This document shows positions 59,816 through 64,000 of a stretch of DNA of 64,000 bases, one piece after another; the first letter of the stretch is position 1; the number at the start of each line of letters is the position of its first letter. Under the pieces are notes generated by a model, which worked only from the letters and a program-made list of their open reading frames with translations, did no database searches and was not told the origin of the DNA. The stretch is taken from NCBI GenBank assembly GCA_902489075.1, contig CABTYO010000005.1, positions 62,001-126,000 on the forward strand, written 5' to 3'. The DNA is from an uncultured Faecalicatena sp. (lineage in GTDB: Bacteria; Bacillota; Clostridia; Lachnospirales; Lachnospiraceae). The position numbers and the translations under genes were made by a program.

Positions 59816-60791
59816 AAAAAGAATAACAGGCGTGTTCATCTTTATCATTATTGCCGCGATCCTTCTGGTCGCATTCGGACTGTTTGATTCAAAGAACCGC
59901 GAAAAGAAGGTTTATAAGGTGATTCTGATCCCTAAGACGATTGACAGTACGAATGGATTCTGGACATCCCTCATTGCAGGTGCCCAGCTGGGGGCAGAGG
60001 AATTCAACATGGAGATCGAGGTCCTGGGAGGCAAGTCGGAGGAAGATATTAAAGGACAGATCGGCTGGATCGAGGAGAGCATCAAAAAGAAGCCGGATGT
60101 CCTGCTCGTGGCCCCCTGCAGTTATTCCGATACAAGCGAGGCGTTGCAGGAAGTAGTGGACAGCGGGATCAGGCTGGTCCTCATTGATTCTGTGATCGAC
60201 CGTGACGTTGCCCAGTGCACTGTGGCTACGGATAATTACCGGGGAGGCAGGGAACTGGGAGAATACGCAAGGACTCTGATCGATGATAAGACTCAGATCG
60301 GAATTGTAGCCCATGTGAAAGGCTCTTCCACTGCGATCGACCGGGAAAAGGGGCTGCGGGACGGACTGGGAGCGTGTGAATCCCAGGTAAAGGATGTGGT
60401 CTTCTGCGATTCTTCTTATGATAAGGCATACAGCCAGACGATGGAGATGCTAAAGCGCTATCCGGAGATCGGGATGATCATGGGGACGAATGAATATTCT
60501 GCAGTTGGAGCTGCAAGGGCCATTAAAGACCTGGGCCTTGGCGGGAAGGTAAAAGTGGTCGGGTTCGACAATTCTATAGAAGAGATCCAGCTGATGGAAG
60601 AGGGGGTCTTCCAGGGAATAGTCATCCAGAAGCCATTTAATATGGGATATCTGGGGATCGAGCAGGCAGCCAATATCATGAACGGAAGGAAAGTGGAGAA
60701 AAATCTGGATTCCGGATGCAAACTGATTAACCGCAATAATATGTATGAAGAAGAGAACCAGAGGCTTCTCTATCCGCTGACAGGACAGTGA
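59793..60791 (+). CDS. Membrane-anchored periplasmic-binding-type sugar sensor
   Basis: A 332-residue LacI/ribose-binding-fold protein. The N-terminus has basic residues then one hydrophobic helix (RITGVFIFIIIAAILLVAF) without a lipobox, so it is tethered by an uncleaved anchor. The body has the type 1 binding-protein pattern (IPKTIDSTNGFWTSLIAGA, VLLVAPCSYSDTSE, LIDSVIDR, VVGFDNSIEEIQLM). Overlap with the kinase and lack of its own ribosome site imply translational coupling. It most likely presents a sugar to the kinase rather than feeding the importer. Confidence 0.85.
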   Translation: MRKKVINKKRITGVFIFIIIAAILLVAFGLFDSKNREKKVYKVILIPKTIDSTNGFWTSLIAGAQLGAEEFNMEIEVLGGKSEEDIKGQIGWIEESIKKKPDVLLVAPCSYSDTSEALQEVVDSGIRLVLIDSVIDRDVAQCTVATDNYRGGRELGEYARTLIDDKTQIGIVAHVKGSSTAIDREKGLRDGLGACESQVKDVVFCDSSYDKAYSQTMEMLKRYPEIGMIMGTNEYSAVGAARAIKDLGLGGKVKVVGFDNSIEEIQLMEEGVFQGIVIQKPFNMGYLGIEQAANIMNGRKVEKNLDSGCKLINRNNMYEEENQRLLYPLTGQ

Positions 60792-60827
60792 TGGCTCAGC
60801 GGGCAGCAAAAATGTGAAGAAAGTACC

Positions 60828-60873
60828 AAAAAGGTTAAAAAATTACCAGGTGTAATTTTTTAACCTTTTTTAG
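60828..60873 (+). terminator. Terminator after the sensor operon
   Basis: A perfect 19-bp stem (60828-60846 with 60852-60870), loop CAGGT, ending in a T-rich tail. Confidence 0.9.
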
Positions 60874-60908
60874 TAAGATTTTCAATTTCAAAAAAAGAAG
60901 TACTAGAG

Positions 60909-60914
60909 TATACT
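60909..60914 (+). promoter_or_regulatory. Likely -10 box of the ABC importer operon
   Basis: TATACT at 60909-60914, with a weak TTTCAA 17 bp upstream. It leaves a leader of ~270-440 bases, which suggests activation by the YesN-type regulator. Between here and 61182 I see no gene. Confidence 0.5.
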
Positions 60915-61182
60915 AACACCATAAATGTTACAAAAAATTTATAAAAAATTCACTTTTGGTTTATCCATCAATGAATACCCGGCAGGAACGCTCAGCAGAT
61001 TTGTTCGTTTTTCGCGGCAGGAGCCGCAGGATTCAAATAAGAATACTGGAGTGATTTCTGCACGTCTGTTGTCCACGATATGGTCGATCTTACAGGAATC
61101 CGGATTTTTCTGCCGGATCTGGTATAGAAAGAAGAACGTAATGTAACAGGCAAATATATATGAGGGTGAAGGAGGGATAGTT

Positions 61183-61230
61183 ATGCTGGAAAGTACAATG
61201 ACATCGAAAGGAATGGCTGGTGCAGGGTAA
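61183..61230 (+). CDS. Possible 15-residue leader peptide
   Basis: A short frame MLESTMTSKGMAGAG with a strong GAAGGAGGG site about 7 bp before the ATG. It lies in the long leader of the ABC permease. No known family; it could be a regulatory leader peptide or a relic of a longer gene. Confidence 0.35.
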   Translation: MLESTMTSKGMAGAG

Positions 61231-61362
61231 CGATGCATGGCCGGTGCCGGCAGTTTGGATGACCCTGAAACGGAACCATTTCCCAGGGTAAGGGCAGAAG
61301 GCTGGACGGTACAAAAGATTATTACCAAAATCAGTATGGCTGAAGAAGTAGGAGGAAGAAAA

Positions 61363-62337
61363 GTGGGAAAGATTAAACAAAATCCTTTTGTCAAAAAGGT
61401 GGGGTTTAACAGAATCGTGTTATGCTTCGTTTTGATTCTTCTGTATGGTTTCTTCTGCGTAATGACGCAGGGAAGATTCGCAGGGATGAATCGAATTCTG
61501 AATGCCCTTAACTATGCATATTTTCTTGGATTCTTATCATTAGGAGTTACTTTTGTAATTGCAACAGGCGGAATTGATTTCTCGATTGGACCGGTTATGT
61601 TCTGCTGTGCACTTGTTTCAGGATACAGCCTGATCTCATATGGGGTGCCTATGGCAGCAGCTATCGTGATCAGTCTTCTGGTAGGACTTGTATTTGGAAT
61701 TTTCAACGGATATCTGGTTGCATACTGGTCAGTCCCGTCATTCATTACTTCAATGGCAAGTATGAATATTGCAAAAGGTGTTGCATCTGTATTTACAAAG
61801 ACACAGTCCGTAAGCTGGCCGCAGCAGGCAGCAGAAGGCGGCTGGTACAGATATCTGGTAAAGGTAGGGGATATTCCGGTAGGTCTGTTCATCTTCCTTG
61901 CAATCGCAGTAATCTGTGCAGTGATTCTGAACAAGACAAGGATCGGACGCTACATCTTATCTCTGGGAAGCAACAAAGAGGCAGTAAGGCTCTCCGGTGT
62001 TGATGTTAAGAAGTGGGAGATGCTCGCATATATCATCTGTGGAGTGCTTGTTGGTATCAGCGCATTGTTCTATGTATCTGCATACACGACTGTTCAGCCG
62101 GGTTATGGCGATCAGTACAACAACGAGGCAATTGCCGGATGTGTTATGGGCGGAACCTCTATGGCAGGTGGACTTGCATCCATCAGTGGTACTGTAATCG
62201 GTGTATTTATTATCGCTCTGCTTCAGGAAGGCATCCTGGCTCTTGGCCTTGATAAAAACTATCAGTTGATTATTACAGGTATTATTGTTATTGTAGCCGT
62301 ATTCAGTGATGTTGTTTCAAGACGTAGAAAGAACTAA
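61363..62337 (+). CDS. Sugar ABC transporter permease (RbsC-like)
   Basis: A 324-residue permease from GTG 61363, chosen because AGGAGGA lies 8 bp upstream; the frame is open for 42 more codons upstream without a ribosome site. About eight to ten membrane helices, with the RbsC-type motifs VTFVIATGGIDFSIGPVM, GRYILSLGSNKEAVRLSGVDV and IAGCVMGGTSMAGGLASISGT. It imports a monosaccharide with the ATPase encoded 68 bp downstream. Confidence 0.92.
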   Translation: MGKIKQNPFVKKVGFNRIVLCFVLILLYGFFCVMTQGRFAGMNRILNALNYAYFLGFLSLGVTFVIATGGIDFSIGPVMFCCALVSGYSLISYGVPMAAAIVISLLVGLVFGIFNGYLVAYWSVPSFITSMASMNIAKGVASVFTKTQSVSWPQQAAEGGWYRYLVKVGDIPVGLFIFLAIAVICAVILNKTRIGRYILSLGSNKEAVRLSGVDVKKWEMLAYIICGVLVGISALFYVSAYTTVQPGYGDQYNNEAIAGCVMGGTSMAGGLASISGTVIGVFIIALLQEGILALGLDKNYQLIITGIIVIVAVFSDVVSRRRKN

Positions 62338-62405
62338 TATGAAAACTAATATGGAAATAATGATACATGGAAATTTGAAGGTGAAAGAAAGGCAAGGGTA
62401 AGAGA

Positions 62406-63902
62406 ATGGGCGAAGTTATATTAACAATGAAAGATATTGATAAATCTTTCCCTGGTGTTCATGCATTGGACCACGTAAATCTGGAGGTCAGAAAAGGTGA
62501 AGTCCTTGCGCTGATGGGAGAGAATGGTGCCGGAAAGTCTACACTGATGAAGGTACTGACTGGTATTTATACAAAAGATTCCGGAACGATTACATATGAA
62601 GGTAAAGAAGTAGAGTTTTCAAACACAAGAGAAGCACAGGATGCAGGTATCGTAATCGTGCATCAGGAGCTGAACATGCTTGGTCATCTGACAGTTGCAC
62701 AGAATATCTTTATCGGACGTGAGTTCAAAAAGGGTATCCGCATCGATGACAAGAAGATGAATGAAGAGGCTTCAAAGCTCTTTAAGAGAATGAATATCGA
62801 CATTGATCCGAAGGAGACGATGAGCAGACTTACAGTTGGTAAGCAGCAGATGTGTGAGATTGCAAAAGCAATTTCTCATGAAGCAAAGGTTATCATTTTC
62901 GATGAGCCTTCCGCAGCACTGACAGAGACAGAGATCGAAGAGCTGTTCAAGATCATCCGTGACTTAAGGGAGAAAGATCTTGGTATCGTATACATTTCTC
63001 ACCGTATGGATGAGATCAAGAAGATTACAGACCGTGTTACAGTCATGAGAGATGGTACATATGTAGGAACTCTGATTACAAAGGACAGTACAAAAGATGA
63101 TATCATCAACATGATGGTCGGCCGTGTTATTTATGAAGATCCGAAGACAGAGAGCACGGTTCCTAAGGATGCTCCTGTAGTATTGAAAGTGGATCACCTC
63201 AATGCAGGCAAGATGGTACAGGATGTAAGCTTTGAATTACATAAAGGCGAGATCCTTGGTTTCTCAGGACTGATGGGAGCCGGACGTACAGAGACAGCAC
63301 GTGCACTCTTCGGAGCAGACCCGGTTGACAGCGGCGATATTTATATCAATGGTGAGAAAGTAACCATTAACAACCCGCAGGATGCTGTTAAGCATGGTAT
63401 CGGATATCTGTCAGAGGACAGAAAGAGATACGGAATCGTAGTTCAGAAGTCTGTAGCAGAGAATACTACAATGGCAACTCTGGAGAACTACATGAGTGGT
63501 ATCTTTATTGATAAAAAGAAAGAGAAAGAAGTTGCTCAGAAGTATGTAGACTCTCTTGCAACGAAGACACCGGATGTGGATCAGCTTGTTGTGAACCTGT
63601 CAGGTGGTAACCAGCAGAAGGTTGTTATCGCCAAGTGGCTGACAAGAAACTGTGATATCCTGATATTCGATGAACCTACAAGAGGTATCGATGTCGGTGC
63701 CAAGAGTGAGATTTACAAATTGATGAACCAGCTGGCAGCAGAAGGCAAAGCCATTATTATGATATCCTCTGAGATGACGGAAATATTACGTATGAGTGAT
63801 AGAATTGTCGTAATGTGTGAAGGTAAGAAGACAGGTGAGCTGGATATTTCCGAGGCTACACAGGAAAATATCATGAATCTGGCTACACGAGAGATTGAGT
63901 AG
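62406..63902 (+). CDS. Sugar ABC transporter ATP-binding protein (RbsA/MglA-like)
   Basis: A 498-residue double-ATPase. First half: Walker A GENGAGKSTLMKVL, signature LTVGKQQMCEIAKA, Walker B VIIFDEPSAALTE. Second half: GLMGAGRTETARALFG (degenerate P-loop), LSGGNQQKVVIAKWL and ILIFDEPTRGIDVGAK. Typical of ribose/galactose/xylose importers. Substrate not determinable. It lies between two permease genes. Confidence 0.95.
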   Translation: MGEVILTMKDIDKSFPGVHALDHVNLEVRKGEVLALMGENGAGKSTLMKVLTGIYTKDSGTITYEGKEVEFSNTREAQDAGIVIVHQELNMLGHLTVAQNIFIGREFKKGIRIDDKKMNEEASKLFKRMNIDIDPKETMSRLTVGKQQMCEIAKAISHEAKVIIFDEPSAALTETEIEELFKIIRDLREKDLGIVYISHRMDEIKKITDRVTVMRDGTYVGTLITKDSTKDDIINMMVGRVIYEDPKTESTVPKDAPVVLKVDHLNAGKMVQDVSFELHKGEILGFSGLMGAGRTETARALFGADPVDSGDIYINGEKVTINNPQDAVKHGIGYLSEDRKRYGIVVQKSVAENTTMATLENYMSGIFIDKKKEKEVAQKYVDSLATKTPDVDQLVVNLSGGNQQKVVIAKWLTRNCDILIFDEPTRGIDVGAKSEIYKLMNQLAAEGKAIIMISSEMTEILRMSDRIVVMCEGKKTGELDISEATQENIMNLATREIE

Positions 63903-63915
63903 GGAGGAAAATAAA

Positions 63916-64000
63916 ATGGCAGACAATAAGACTAAAGTGGCTGGCAGAAAGGAGTCTACAATTGATAGACTGGGAGGACAGAAATTCATCGTTCTTCTGG
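63916..64000 (+). CDS. Second ABC permease, start only (3' partial)
   Basis: ATG 63916 behind GGGAGGAAA gives ADNKTKVAGRKESTIDRLGG and then QKFIVLL at the window edge. The position after the ATPase and the beginning of a hydrophobic stretch suggest a second RbsC-type permease, so the importer may use a heterodimeric channel. The binding protein is expected downstream. Confidence 0.6.
   Translation, partial: MADNKTKVAGRKESTIDRLGGQKFIVLL

Noticed and set aside
60925..61146. A 73-codon plus-strand frame in the importer leader
   Set aside because: No ribosome site before its ATG and no recognisable family; composition looks random.
1..64000. rRNA or tRNA genes, prophage or complete insertion sequence
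   Set aside because: Reading both strands showed no tRNA cloverleaf with TTCGA arm, no rRNA-like sequence, and no transposase, integrase or phage structural gene.

Overview
The window is chromosomal DNA of moderate GC content. It most resembles an anaerobic gut Firmicute of the Clostridia, probably Lachnospiraceae. The reasons are strong AGGAGG ribosome sites, sigma-A promoters, YesM/YesN-type two-component genes, glycyl-radical chemistry and protein sequences typical of that group. I ran no search, so the taxon is inferred. I saw no rRNA, tRNA, CRISPR array or complete insertion sequence.

Layout. 1-2.9 kb: the end of a solute-binding-like protein and a hybrid histidine kinase. 3.1-8.1 kb: a zinc/cadmium efflux locus with two P1B ATPases around an ArsR repressor, with a clear SmtB/CzrA-type operator. 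8.1-21.2 kb: mixed housekeeping genes (TPR lipoprotein, MnmM-like methyltransferase, Rrf2 regulator, HflX, an RND pump with a large coiled-coil insertion, a small ppGpp-hydrolase-like HD protein, asparaginase, ParA, AraC, PHP). A minus-strand pair within this stretch encodes a PduB-type microcompartment shell protein and an SDR. 22.6-25.4 kb: rhamnulokinase and L-rhamnose isomerase. 25.5-27.3 kb: a Uma2-family protein, a small HTH protein and a PHP phosphatase.

27.7-42.9 kb is a complete glycyl-radical-enzyme microcompartment locus of the aldolase-containing fucose/rhamnose type (GRM5-like). RhaB, RhaA and RhaM (the last at the far end) feed rhamnulose-1-phosphate or fuculose-1-phosphate to a lumenal class II aldolase. 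The lactaldehyde is reduced to 1,2-propanediol and dehydrated by a B12-independent glycyl radical dehydratase. The propionaldehyde then goes to propionyl-CoA and propionyl-phosphate (PduP, PduL) or to propanol (PduQ). Five cargo proteins carry recognisable encapsulation helices. Four BMC-H genes, one permuted PduU/EutS-type, one BMC-P vertex and PduT, plus the distant PduB, supply the shell. One BMC-H gene has a Lys/Ala/Thr-rich N-terminal tail and a second in-frame start with its own strong ribosome site.

43.1-49.8 kb is a LacI-controlled, non-PTS hexitol/ketose operon (class II bisphosphate aldolase, LacI, FGGY kinase, GatD-like dehydrogenase, PfkB kinase, aldo-keto reductase) with two matching operators. 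49.8-50.4 kb holds no gene. It contains a 293-bp near-perfect nested hairpin followed by G-rich tandem repeats. 50.4-56.2 kb: an HATPase_c_4 regulator, an RpiR regulator, a GH95 glycosidase and a PTS EIIBC permease. 56.4-64 kb: a YesN/YesM two-component system with a membrane-anchored sugar-binding protein, then a ribose-type ABC importer that runs off the window.

The signals most worth checking are the two-start Lys-rich shell protein, the giant hairpin element, a ~45-bp hairpin repeat found three times just upstream of start codons, and the unusual pairing of a PTS permease with an intracellular GH95 enzyme.
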